Assembly: GCA_035497315.1 (NCBI GenBank)
Contig: DATJDU010000058.1
Location: forward strand, 1 to 58,111
DNA: 58,111 bases
Source of the DNA: Andeanibacterium sp035497315
GTDB lineage: Bacteria; Pseudomonadota; Alphaproteobacteria; Sphingomonadales; Sphingomonadaceae
Direction of reading: 5' to 3'
The notes beneath the pieces are model-generated. The model had not been told where the DNA came from. It did not search any database and saw nothing but the letters and a program-made list of their open reading frames with translations. Of the stretch, positions 28,298 through 36,409 are shown one piece after another; the stretch's first letter is position 1; each line of letters opens with the position of its first letter. A program made the position numbers and the translations under genes.

Positions 28298-29422
28298 ATG
28301 GACGCGCATGGCGGCGAAGCGGACGGCAATGACAACGGCTCTACGGGCCTGAGGAAGATCATCCATGTCGATATGGATGCCTTCTTCGCCAGCGTGGAAC
28401 AGCGCGACGATCCCTCTTTGCACGGCAAGCCGGTGGCGGTCGGCGGGGCGACCGGGCGCGGCGTGGTGGCAGCGGCGAGTTATGAGGCAAGGGTGTTCGG
28501 CGTCCGCTCCGCCATGCCGTCGCTGCGCGCGCAGCAGCTCTGCCCCGATCTGATCTTCCGCAAGCCGCGCTTCGATATCTATCGCGAGGTATCGCAGCAG
28601 ATTCGCGCGATCTTCCGCGACTACACGCCCCATGTCGAACCGCTGAGCCTGGATGAGGCCTATCTCGACGTTACCGAGGATCTCAAGGGCATCGGCTCGG
28701 CCACCCGCATCGCCGAACTGATCCGCCAGCGCATAAAGCGGGAAACCCACCTCACCGCCAGCGCAGGGGTGAGCTACAACAAATTCCTCGCCAAGCTCGC
28801 CAGCGACCAGAACAAGCCCGACGGCCTATGCGTTATCCGCCCCGGCCGGGGCGCGGCTTTCGTTGCGACATTGCCTGTCCGGCGTTTCCACGGCGTCGGC
28901 CCGCGTGGGGCGGAAAAAATGGCGAAACTGGGGATCGAGACGGGGGCGGATCTGCGAGAGAGAGACATCGCCTTCCTGAAAACCCATTTCGGCAGCTTTG
29001 CCGATTATCTCTACCGCGCGGCGCGGGGGATCGATCTGAGGCCCGTACGTGCCAACCGACCGCGCAAATCGCTGGGCGGAGAGCGGACCTTCGCAGATGA
29101 CATCTCCGCGGGCCATTCGCTCCATGAAACGCTCGACCGCATCGGCGACATCGTCTGGGGCCGGATCGAGGAGGCGCAGGCGCGCGGGCGCACTGTCACG
29201 CTCAAACTGCGCTACACCGATTTCCGCATCGTCACCCGCGCCCGCTCGCTGCCCCATTTCGTCGGCGACAAGGCCGAATTCGTGAAACTGGGCCACGATC
29301 TGCTGGACGAAATGCTGCCCCTGCCCCTGCCGATCCGGCTTATGGGCCTCACGCTCTCGGCGCTGGAGGGAGAAGAGGAGGAGCAGCCGCGGAAGGATAT
29401 TGCGCAGCTTTCCCTGCTTTAG
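28298..29422 (+). CDS. dinB: DNA polymerase IV
   Basis: This is 374 residues if started at the ATG at 28298, shortly before the conserved IHVDMDAFFASVEQRDDP. An upstream in-frame ATG at 28232 would add 22 unlikely residues. Y-family catalytic motifs are present: DMDAFFA (Mg-binding Asp), SLDEAYLD (catalytic Asp-Glu) and the AGVSYNKFLAKLAS segment, followed by the helix-hairpin-helix and little-finger domains. The C-terminus IAQLSLL resembles a beta-clamp-binding peptide. The enzyme performs error-prone translesion synthesis. I did not find a LexA-like site with certainty. Confidence 0.96.
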   Translation: MDAHGGEADGNDNGSTGLRKIIHVDMDAFFASVEQRDDPSLHGKPVAVGGATGRGVVAAASYEARVFGVRSAMPSLRAQQLCPDLIFRKPRFDIYREVSQQIRAIFRDYTPHVEPLSLDEAYLDVTEDLKGIGSATRIAELIRQRIKRETHLTASAGVSYNKFLAKLASDQNKPDGLCVIRPGRGAAFVATLPVRRFHGVGPRGAEKMAKLGIETGADLRERDIAFLKTHFGSFADYLYRAARGIDLRPVRANRPRKSLGGERTFADDISAGHSLHETLDRIGDIVWGRIEEAQARGRTVTLKLRYTDFRIVTRARSLPHFVGDKAEFVKLGHDLLDEMLPLPLPIRLMGLTLSALEGEEEEQPRKDIAQLSLL

Positions 29423-29462
29423 GACAGGAACCATCAGCAGCTCCGATCCTCCCGGGGACGGC

Positions 29463-29933
29463 CTAACTCCTCATGTTCTCCAGCATTTCCAGCGCCGCAT
29501 CCACCAAGGCCACGCGATCCGGCGGCAGGGCATCGGGCGGGAAGAAGCGCGCCTCGGCAATCTCGCGCCCGTCGGGTCGCGGCTCTCCCGCAAGCCACGC
29601 GGAATAGATGTGGCTCTCGCATGGCGCGCCGTGGAGGATGCGGCGGTTGACGCCCAGCGCCTGCAAGCCCCGCGCCGCGCAGCCCAGTTCCTCCGCGATC
29701 TCGCGCTGTGCCGCAGGTTCGGGCAATTCTCCGCGCTTCAGGCCCCCGCCGGGCAGGGTCCATTTGCCGGTGCCATAGGCATGGCGCACCAGCAGCACTT
29801 CGCCCGCATCGTGCAGCACCACCACATTCACGCCCTGCAACTGCGGCTTTGCCAGCCGCCACCATGCCTTGCGCAGCCCATGCGCCAGCCGCAGTCCCGC
29901 GCGGTGGAGCGGCGCGGGGATCAGGTGAAGCAT
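29463..29933 (-). CDS. NUDIX hydrolase
   Basis: This 156-residue protein has a complete Nudix box: GGGLKRGE, seven residues, REIAEELG at about residues 62-84. The rest of the fold is normal. Members hydrolyse nucleoside diphosphates linked to another group. The start overlaps the end of pgl by 13 bases, so translation is probably coupled. Substrate unknown. Confidence 0.92.
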   Translation of the reverse strand: MLHLIPAPLHRAGLRLAHGLRKAWWRLAKPQLQGVNVVVLHDAGEVLLVRHAYGTGKWTLPGGGLKRGELPEPAAQREIAEELGCAARGLQALGVNRRILHGAPCESHIYSAWLAGEPRPDGREIAEARFFPPDALPPDRVALVDAALEMLENMRS

Positions 29934-30541
29934 GTCACCGGCTGGCCTGCCGCCGCGAGCAGGCGCGCCACAGGCAGATCGTTCCCGCCCTTCGCCGCAT
30001 CCTCGAACAGGGCGCGCTTATCCTCGCCCCGGATCACGAACAGGATCGCGTCGCTGTCCAGCAGGGCGGGAATGGTCAGGCTCACCCGGTCGAACGGCGC
30101 CTCGGGCGGCAGGGGATCGGGTGTGAGACGGCGGACCTTCACGGGATCGTCAATGCGCGGATCGGTATTGGGGAAAAGCGAGGCCACATGCCCATCTCCC
30201 CCCATGCCCAGCCAGGCGAGCGCAAAATGCGGCGGGATGCTTTCGGGCGTCAGCGCTGTTACCTGCGTCCCCGCAGGCTCCAGCATCGCACGAATCCGGC
30301 CCACATTGCTGGCAGCGTGATCTTCCGGCACCAGCCGATCGTCCCCCGGCCACACAGCCACACGCCCCCAGTCGAGCGGCATGGCGGCGAGTTGTTCGAG
30401 TATCGGAAACGGGGTCGATCCGCCGGGCACGGTTATGGCGATATCGCCAGTTCCCACTGCAAGTGCGGCCTCAAGCCGGCGGTGGAGCCACAGGGCAATG
30501 GCGCGATCATCCGCGCCGGAAATGATGTCAGGGCGATTCAT
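29921..30541 (-). CDS. pgl: 6-phosphogluconolactonase
   Basis: This 206-residue protein of the glucosamine-6-phosphate isomerase/6-phosphogluconolactonase fold matches the Pgl type: ITVPGGSTPFPILEQLA, then WPGDDRLVPEDHAASN and LAWLGMGGDGHVASLFP. It hydrolyses 6-phosphogluconolactone in the pentose phosphate/Entner-Doudoroff route. In many proteobacteria pgl is beside zwf and edd, but here it stands apart with a NUDIX gene. It is slightly shorter than typical Pgl. Confidence 0.92.
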   Translation of the reverse strand: MNRPDIISGADDRAIALWLHRRLEAALAVGTGDIAITVPGGSTPFPILEQLAAMPLDWGRVAVWPGDDRLVPEDHAASNVGRIRAMLEPAGTQVTALTPESIPPHFALAWLGMGGDGHVASLFPNTDPRIDDPVKVRRLTPDPLPPEAPFDRVSLTIPALLDSDAILFVIRGEDKRALFEDAAKGGNDLPVARLLAAAGQPVTCFT

Positions 30542-30746
30542 GGCCTTAGCCTAACACATAGGGGCCCGACGGAAAGGCCGCCACGGCATCACCGCAGCGG
30601 CCCCGCTGTCCAGGAATCAAAAGGGCCAGGTATAGCGGTGGCAACCCGCGCGCCGGCTTTCCGGTGACTGCGGGCAAGCTTCGTAAGGACACCTTCAGAT
30701 GAGGCCGTAACGCGCGAGGTATCCGTAAAGTTCCGGGCGCGAAAAA

Positions 30747-31307
30747 TCAGAGGATTCCGCGCGCCGAAAGCCCCGTCCACACCGCCGCCAACAACATTGC
30801 GGCGCCGATCGAAAGCCGGATTGCCCGCAAGGGCAGGCGCGCTTCCATCTCCCCGGCCAGCGCCCAGCCCAGCGTCAGTGCAGCCCCGCCTCCCAACAAG
30901 CCGCCAGCGCCCGCAAGCCCGGGCGAACCGGCCGCAGCGGCGAAGGCGACGATCAGGAAACGCGCCGCATCGCCCACCTGGCGCGACGCGACAACCAGCG
31001 CGATGGCAGCGAAGGATCGCGTCGGCTCGGCCGGATCGCGCAGGCGCACGGGCCATGCCAGTTCCGCCGCGCCGAGCAGCAACGCAAGCGCGACAAACAT
31101 GGTTTTGCCTTCTGGCGGCATCATCTGCGCCAGCCCAGCCCCAGCGAAGGCCGCGACTGCCGAACTGGCTGCACATGCGATCCATCCGGCGGCCAGCAAT
31201 GGCCCCGATGCGCCCAGCCTTGCCGCCAATGCGCCCATCAGCCGCTGGTCTCGCCCGCCCATGGCGGCGAAGAACGTGGCGAGCAGGGCGAAGAAGAAGG
31301 CGGGCAT
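30747..31307 (-). CDS. GDT1/UPF0016-like membrane protein with degenerate motifs
   Basis: This is about 186 residues from the ATG at 31307, with six hydrophobic helices in two sets of three, the topology of the TMEM165/GDT1 (UPF0016) cation transporter family. In that family each half has an E-x-G-D-[KR] motif. Here the first reads AAMGGRDQRL and the second SRQVGDAARF, so the key acidic residue is missing in the first and altered in the second. It may be an inactive or divergent member. Confidence in the family is moderate. Confidence 0.6.
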   Translation of the reverse strand: MPAFFFALLATFFAAMGGRDQRLMGALAARLGASGPLLAAGWIACAASSAVAAFAGAGLAQMMPPEGKTMFVALALLLGAAELAWPVRLRDPAEPTRSFAAIALVVASRQVGDAARFLIVAFAAAAGSPGLAGAGGLLGGGAALTLGWALAGEMEARLPLRAIRLSIGAAMLLAAVWTGLSARGIL

Positions 31308-31375
31308 GGCCGCCAGACCTAGCACGCCGCCCCGCACTGGCAAAACGGGCCCGCAGGACCTACCTAGGCCCGGCA

Positions 31376-31735
31376 ATGAGCGTGGCGATGGACATGAGGC
31401 GCGGCGCCTGGCGCTGGATCTGCACCCTGCTGGTGCTGATCGCGGCCGCCCATGCGGTGCTGCCGACCGGCCAGCCCCTGCAGCGCGCCAGCGGTTCCGC
31501 CTTCAGTGCCTCGACTGCCGAAGTAGCAGTGAATTGCGGCACGCGGGCGGAAGAGCGCCGCCAGTCCCTGCCGCAGAATCCGCCGCCCGCACCATCCGGC
31601 TGCCTCGCCGCATCGCCGCCGCTTCCCGCGCTATTGACCGGCCGCCCCTTTGCGGCCCGGCCCGATTCACGCGGTCCGCCGCTGTCTGAAACGACGCTTT
31701 CCCCCCTCAATCCCCGGGCTCCGCCCTTCGCCTGA
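31376..31735 (+). CDS. small proline-rich exported protein
   Basis: This is a 119-residue protein from the ATG at 31376. Residues 11-28 are a hydrophobic signal (WRWICTLLVLIAAAHAVLP). The mature part is rich in Ala, Pro, Arg and Ser with two cysteines and no recognised domain. It is divergent from the GDT1-like gene, whose start lies 68 bases away, so they share a promoter region. Codon use matches local chromosomal genes; the protein may still be a weak prediction because of its low-complexity composition. Confidence 0.45.
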   Translation: MSVAMDMRRGAWRWICTLLVLIAAAHAVLPTGQPLQRASGSAFSASTAEVAVNCGTRAEERRQSLPQNPPPAPSGCLAASPPLPALLTGRPFAARPDSRGPPLSETTLSPLNPRAPPFA

Positions 31736-31797
31736 CTGGTCACCGGCCGCAGCGCTTCGTCGCGGCCAGAGATTTGCGTCCAGACAGGATATGAAAA

Positions 31798-32100
31798 ATG
31801 AGTTCCGACAACCCCGCCGCCGCCGAGAGGCGCGCGACTGCCGAGCGCCTGCTTGAGCGCTACCCTGATATCTCCGGGGACGAACTGCAGCAGTTGCTGC
31901 ACTACTTCCGCAAGGAAGCCTCCTCGCTCGATTGCGCGTTGGTTTCGTCCAATCACAATGTGCTGGGCAAATACCGGCAATTCTGCCGCGACCACTATCT
32001 CAGCCGCCTGCGTCCGAAAGAGGCGATCCTCGCCGGGGCCGGCATTGTCGGTCTGATAATCCTGCTGATTGTCTTTTCGACTTACGCCGGAACATCGTGA
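31798..32100 (+). CDS. small C-tail-anchored membrane protein
   Basis: This 100-residue protein starts at the ATG at 31798 (AGGATATGAAA upstream). The soluble N-terminal 75 residues are helical (ATAERLLERYPDISGDELQ, then a His/Cys-containing part), and one membrane helix lies at residues about 77-96 (ILAGAGIVGLIILLIVFS). There is no signal peptide, so it should be tail-anchored with the bulk in the cytoplasm. It is probably transcribed with the small protein 62 bases upstream. Family not recognised. Confidence 0.65.
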   Translation: MSSDNPAAAERRATAERLLERYPDISGDELQQLLHYFRKEASSLDCALVSSNHNVLGKYRQFCRDHYLSRLRPKEAILAGAGIVGLIILLIVFSTYAGTS

Positions 32101-32270
32101 CTGACGCCGACGCGGAGCCGGGCCATCTGGGTCCGTTCCACGCTGCCTGGACTGCTTCGGCAAGCGATTACGATGAACGCGCCAGAAGGGGGGAGAGGCC
32201 AAAGCCCTCCCCCGATCGCCCCAGCCTGCATGCATGGACGAAACTCAGCGCTCCTCTCCATGTTTCTGGC

Positions 32271-32530
32271 CAGAAAGCACTTTCCTACACGCCCCCGAAT
32301 GGCGTTTATCCTGCCCGATGGATAACCTCGCCTTTTCGACCCTGCCCTGCGCCTTCCCTGCCCGCGTCGTTCCGGCTCGCCAGACCGGGCAAAACCTGCA
32401 CGAAAACCCGAAATGGAAGGTGACACTCCGGCACGCACATGGCCTCGAAAAACGGCTTGAAACAGCGCCGGACAAGGGTGACGTGCTTTGCACGAAACGG
32501 CGTATTTCGCTGCCCGGAAAGGTTACACAT
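32271..32530 (+). repeat. copy 1 of a dispersed repeat of about 260 bases
   Basis: This segment matches 53292-53549 in the same orientation, roughly three quarters identical by eye. Exactly shared blocks include CACTTTCCTACA, ATGGCGTTTATCCTG, AAATGGAAGGTGACAC, CTCGAAAAACGGCT, GAAACAGCGCCGGAC and GGAAAGGTTACACAT. It fills most of the 700-base gap 32101-32807, in which I see no other gene. A frame from the ATG at 32318 begins MDNLAFSTLP in copy 1 and MDNLASALPS in copy 2, with a one-codon indel and many third-position differences, so the repeat may once have coded for a small peptide. No stop limits it sensibly. Confidence 0.85.
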
Positions 32531-32807
32531 CTGTCCCGCCTGTTTCTGGCAAGTAACATCCGCAATCCGGCCAGACGAATGCGGATCGAGGCCTTTGTTC
32601 CCACGCTGCCCCGACAAGCCGGCGCAAACAGTTCCGGCAGTCGCTCACAAGAGTGCTTCCGGCCCGAAATCGCCGCGAGCGCCCCTGCACGCGAGGATAT
32701 GCTGCTTGTGGCAGGCAATACGCATTTTGCAGTATTTCAACCGAAGAAGCTCCGAGACCATCCTCTGCGCGGAGAGAGCCGATCCGGGCTCGCCGCGGAG
32801 TGCAGAA

Positions 32808-34079
32808 ATGGCTTTCACATCCACTCGCGGACCTTCGTCAGGGCGAAGGACGGTGCTGAAGGGCGCGCTCGGCTCGGTTGGTGCGCTGGCCCTGTCCGGC
32901 CGGACGTTTGCAGCAGAACCCGGCGCTGCGCCGGGCATGATACAGCCCGGTGTCAAACCACACCTCACTCCCATGCGGGTTTCGCTCGACCAGTTGATCG
33001 ATATGAAGTGCTGTATCCGTCCACTGCGCGCCGCTGGCCCAAATCTGGGAACCCAGATGGTCGGGGACAGGCTGGTGGTCCACAATTACGGGCATGGCGG
33101 CAGCGGCTGGTCCCTTTCATGGGGGTCCGCGGAAGTGGCCGTGGGCAAGGCGCTTTCGGTTCTGCCGGAATCCGTGGCTGTGGTCGGCTGCGGAATCGTG
33201 GGCCTCACATCGGCCGTCGTTGCCCAGCGCGCCGGGCTGAAGGTGACTATATATGCCCGCGAACTGCTCCAGCGGACCCGCTCCTTCCGGGCAAGCGGCT
33301 CCTTCACGCCCAGTTCGCGCATTGCGCTAAACGGCCCCGCCGGGCCGCAATTCCCTGAGCAATGGGAGCAGATGGCGCGTTTTTCCTGGAAGATGTTCCG
33401 CACATTCCTTGGCCTGCCGGGCAAGCCCGTCGAGTTCAGCGACAGCTACGGCGTGTCCTATACTCCGATGGAACGGCGCCAGTGGCCGGCCGATCCCGCC
33501 ATCGGCGGAAGCTGGGAAACCACCGGCCTGCCACAGCAGAATTCGGAATTCGCCCATCTGGATTCCCGTATCCGGGATATCGTCCCCCAATCGGTCAATT
33601 TATCGCCCGAGGAAAATCCGTTCGACACGCCTTTTGCGACGCGATCCTCGCACATGCATTTCAACTTCCCTGCTTATGGCCATATGCTGCTGACCGAATT
33701 CTTCGAGCGCGGTGGCCGCTTCGTGATGCGTAATTTCCATTCGCCTGCGGAATTCGCCGACCTGCCCGAGAAGGTCATCATCCATTCGACGGGCTATGCC
33801 GCGAAGGACCTTTGGCGAGACGACACGATGATCCCGGTCCGGGGGCAGACCGCCTGGCTGGTGCCGCAGCCGGAGGCCAATTACACACTGCGTTTCAAGA
33901 ACATGTCCCTGCTTTCCAAGGCGGATGGCATCGTCCTGATGAACAACAATCCCGATCTCGGCGACATGCTGGGCGTGGGCGACACCAATGAAATACCAAA
34001 CCGCGCGCCCTTCGAGGAAGCCCTGGCCGCCCTTGCGCCAATTTTCGCCCCCCTCGCAAACCGGAACGCCCGATCATGA
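32808..34079 (+). CDS. Tat-exported D-amino-acid-oxidase-like flavoenzyme with permuted domains
   Basis: This is 423 residues from the ATG at 32808 (GGAG ten bases upstream). Residues 10-36 look like a Tat signal (SGRRTVLKGALGSVGALALS). The D-amino-acid oxidase signature HNYGHGGSGWSLSWG lies at residues 92-106, preceded by CIRPLRAAGP. The FAD-binding turn VAVVGCGIVGLTSAVVAQ follows at 123-140. In ordinary D-amino-acid oxidases the order is the reverse: FAD fold first, RPxR and HxYGHGG last. The protein ends soon after RGQTAWLVP, where normal enzymes would continue into the HGG block. The reaction is presumably oxidation of an amino or imino acid. The next gene is a cytochrome c in ATGA overlap, which suggests a dehydrogenase rather than an H2O2-forming oxidase. 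Confidence 0.85.
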   Translation: MAFTSTRGPSSGRRTVLKGALGSVGALALSGRTFAAEPGAAPGMIQPGVKPHLTPMRVSLDQLIDMKCCIRPLRAAGPNLGTQMVGDRLVVHNYGHGGSGWSLSWGSAEVAVGKALSVLPESVAVVGCGIVGLTSAVVAQRAGLKVTIYARELLQRTRSFRASGSFTPSSRIALNGPAGPQFPEQWEQMARFSWKMFRTFLGLPGKPVEFSDSYGVSYTPMERRQWPADPAIGGSWETTGLPQQNSEFAHLDSRIRDIVPQSVNLSPEENPFDTPFATRSSHMHFNFPAYGHMLLTEFFERGGRFVMRNFHSPAEFADLPEKVIIHSTGYAAKDLWRDDTMIPVRGQTAWLVPQPEANYTLRFKNMSLLSKADGIVLMNNNPDLGDMLGVGDTNEIPNRAPFEEALAALAPIFAPLANRNARS

Positions 34080-34501
34080 AGCGCATTGTCCTGATTCTTG
34101 CCACATGTATCGCCGCAATCGCCCCCGCTATTGCGGCATCTCCCAAATCTGCAGGGACCAGCGCAGGCGTCTATACGCAGGCGCAGGCCAGTGAAGGTTC
34201 CAGGGTCTATGCGGTGCGCTGCGCAATGTGTCATGGCGGCACCTTGTCGGGCACTGTCGAGACACCGGGGCTCACCGGAAAATTCATGGCCAATTGGGCC
34301 GGCCGGCCGGTCGCGGACCTTTATGACTACCTGGCCCGTGCAATGCCCCAGCCGGCACCAGGGTCACTTTCCCCGCAGGACAATGCCCGGCTCGTAGCGT
34401 TTCTTCTGGAAGCCAACGGCGCCCCGGCCGGGAAAGCACCCCTGCCGGCGGACAGCGCCGCGCTTAGGCGCATTATCCTGCAACCAGTGCGTCCTCGTTG
34501 A
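34076..34501 (+). CDS. periplasmic c-type cytochrome, partner of the D-amino-acid-oxidase-like enzyme
   Basis: This is 141 residues with a signal peptide (residues 1-20, ending AIAA). The mature class-I-like domain has one haem motif CAMCHGG (residues 49-55) and a likely axial methionine in YLARAMPQP. The pattern of helices is that of a cytochrome c of about 100 residues. Its ATG overlaps the stop of the flavoenzyme gene by four bases, a strong sign that the two proteins work together. It would carry electrons from the flavin to the respiratory chain. Confidence 0.9.
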   Translation: MKRIVLILATCIAAIAPAIAASPKSAGTSAGVYTQAQASEGSRVYAVRCAMCHGGTLSGTVETPGLTGKFMANWAGRPVADLYDYLARAMPQPAPGSLSPQDNARLVAFLLEANGAPAGKAPLPADSAALRRIILQPVRPR

Positions 34502-34651
34502 CACAGTCGGGCAGAAAAATGGCGCAATGCAGCATCGACGTGGCGAAACCATCGCAATCCTGTTGCCTCACCCATGACGCAGTGCAACAAACCAACCTCA
34601 TCGCAGTACAACAGGCGAGCTAAAGATAGTTGTCCATCAAGGGGCAGCAAC

Positions 34652-36409
34652 ATGGGTCGATTGCAATTCGCAGGGTTCGCGACACTCCCCCTTTGCGGCG
34701 CTGCCACAACGTGGTTCTCCGCCGATAAGGCCATGCCAGGCATGATGATCGATGGCGGCAATATCCTGTCTGCATCCGGGCGCAACGCCCGGCTTCCGGA
34801 TGACCGCGGAAGGCTCGCCACTTTCGTGCTGGGGGTTATTTTTGCCGGCGGATTGTTCGACATCGCGCTGCTTGCGATCGAGATCGATACCGATTGGAGC
34901 GATCGCCCGGTCCATCTCCTGGCGGTTCTGACCCTGCTGTTCATGCTCGCCGCGGTAGGCTTCGGGTTTCGGCTGCTGCGCAACCGGATGGCCCGCTCCC
35001 CGGCGGAACAGGGGGTGCTGGACGACCTGCGCCGGGACAAGGAGGCAGCGGAAACATCCAACCTCGCCAAGGCACGCTATCTTGCCAATGTCAGCCATGA
35101 AATCCGCTCACCGCTGAACGCAATCTACGGCTATGCCCAGTTGATCGAGCAGGAAGCGAATGTGCAGCCGAAGGATGCCGCGCGCATCATCCGGCGGTGC
35201 GCCGAACATATGACCAGCCTGGTCGAAAGCCTGCTGGACATTTCTCGTGCACAGAACGGCGTGCTCAGGCTGCGCAATGAGGTCGTGCGATTGCCCGATT
35301 TCATCGAGCAGATCGTTATGATGATGCGACCGGCCGCGCAGGCGAAGGGGCTGGAGTTCATCTGCGAAAACGCCGGTCGGCTGCCCGAATTCATACGCAT
35401 CGATCAAAGCCGGTTCCGGCAGGCCCTGATCAACCTTCTGACCAACGCCATCAAGTTTACAGACCGGGGCAGCGTGACGTTCCGGATCAGCTATCGCGGA
35501 CAGACGGCAACTTTCGAGGTTATCGACACTGGACCCGGCATTGCCCCGGAGGACCAGCGGCGGATCTTCGATCCCTATGAACGGATCGGCATAGGCGAAG
35601 TGGCCGCCCAGCCAGGTATCGGGCTGGGCCTTCCCATCACCAAGGCGATTGTCGAAATCCTGGGTGGCATGCTGGAACTGGAAAGCACGCCCGGAGACGG
35701 TGCCTGTTTCCGGATCGTGATGATGCTGGGCGAAGTGGCCGGCATGCAGGTTCCCGCAACCGCGCAGCGCAGGATCTGTGGTTATGACGGGGCCCAGCGA
35801 TCAATCCTGATTGTGGACGACGATCCGGACCAACGCTCCTTCCTGGAGGAATACCTGAAAGCCTGCGGCTTCGAGGTAATTGTGGCACCAGATGGCGAAA
35901 CGGCAGTTGACCTGTGCAAGCTGGGTATATTCGATCTTGCCATTCTCGACATCAGCCTGCCCGGCATTTCCGGCTGGGAAACTGCCATGTTGCTGCGGGA
36001 AGGAGCCCGACGCGATCTGGCGATCATCATGGCATCCGCCAATGCACAGGAATTCGACCGACCCGACCACCACAAGCCAGTCCACGACCTGTTCTTCATC
36101 AAGCCTTACCGCCTCGACGAAATGGCCGAGGCGATCGGAGCTCTGCTTGAATTAAGCTGGAAATGGGAGGCCTTGGGCCAGGCTGCCGCCCCTGCAGCGG
36201 ATGGCAAGACCGCTCTGCCCGAAGCCGCGCTGGCACATGTCGCGCGGCTGAAGGAACTTCTGCGGATCGGCCATGTACGTGGCATCGAAGCGGAAATCGA
36301 ACTGCTGGAGCGCATACCCATGATCGACAAGAAGCTCGTCAGCACACTGTTCGCCGCGCTTGATGACTTCGACCTTACCGGCATGGCTCTGATATTGGAG
36401 GAAATGTGA
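34652..36409 (+). CDS. membrane hybrid sensor histidine kinase with C-terminal receiver
   Basis: This is about 585 residues from the ATG at 34652 (AAGGGG upstream; alternatives at 34574 and 34733 exist). Two membrane helices (about residues 54-78 and 86-108) lead into HisKA with LANVSHEIRSPLNAIYG (phosphorylatable His149). HATPase_c follows, with NLLTNAIKF, DTGPGIA and GLGLPITKA. A receiver domain then carries ILIVDDDPD and LAILDISLPG (phosphoacceptor Asp), with IKPYRL. A C-terminal helical extension of about 80 residues could be a phosphotransfer or dimer segment, but I see no clear Hpt histidine. It overlaps the response regulator gene, so the two form a two-component system. Confidence 0.93.
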   Translation: MGRLQFAGFATLPLCGAATTWFSADKAMPGMMIDGGNILSASGRNARLPDDRGRLATFVLGVIFAGGLFDIALLAIEIDTDWSDRPVHLLAVLTLLFMLAAVGFGFRLLRNRMARSPAEQGVLDDLRRDKEAAETSNLAKARYLANVSHEIRSPLNAIYGYAQLIEQEANVQPKDAARIIRRCAEHMTSLVESLLDISRAQNGVLRLRNEVVRLPDFIEQIVMMMRPAAQAKGLEFICENAGRLPEFIRIDQSRFRQALINLLTNAIKFTDRGSVTFRISYRGQTATFEVIDTGPGIAPEDQRRIFDPYERIGIGEVAAQPGIGLGLPITKAIVEILGGMLELESTPGDGACFRIVMMLGEVAGMQVPATAQRRICGYDGAQRSILIVDDDPDQRSFLEEYLKACGFEVIVAPDGETAVDLCKLGIFDLAILDISLPGISGWETAMLLREGARRDLAIIMASANAQEFDRPDHHKPVHDLFFIKPYRLDEMAEAIGALLELSWKWEALGQAAAPAADGKTALPEAALAHVARLKELLRIGHVRGIEAEIELLERIPMIDKKLVSTLFAALDDFDLTGMALILEEM

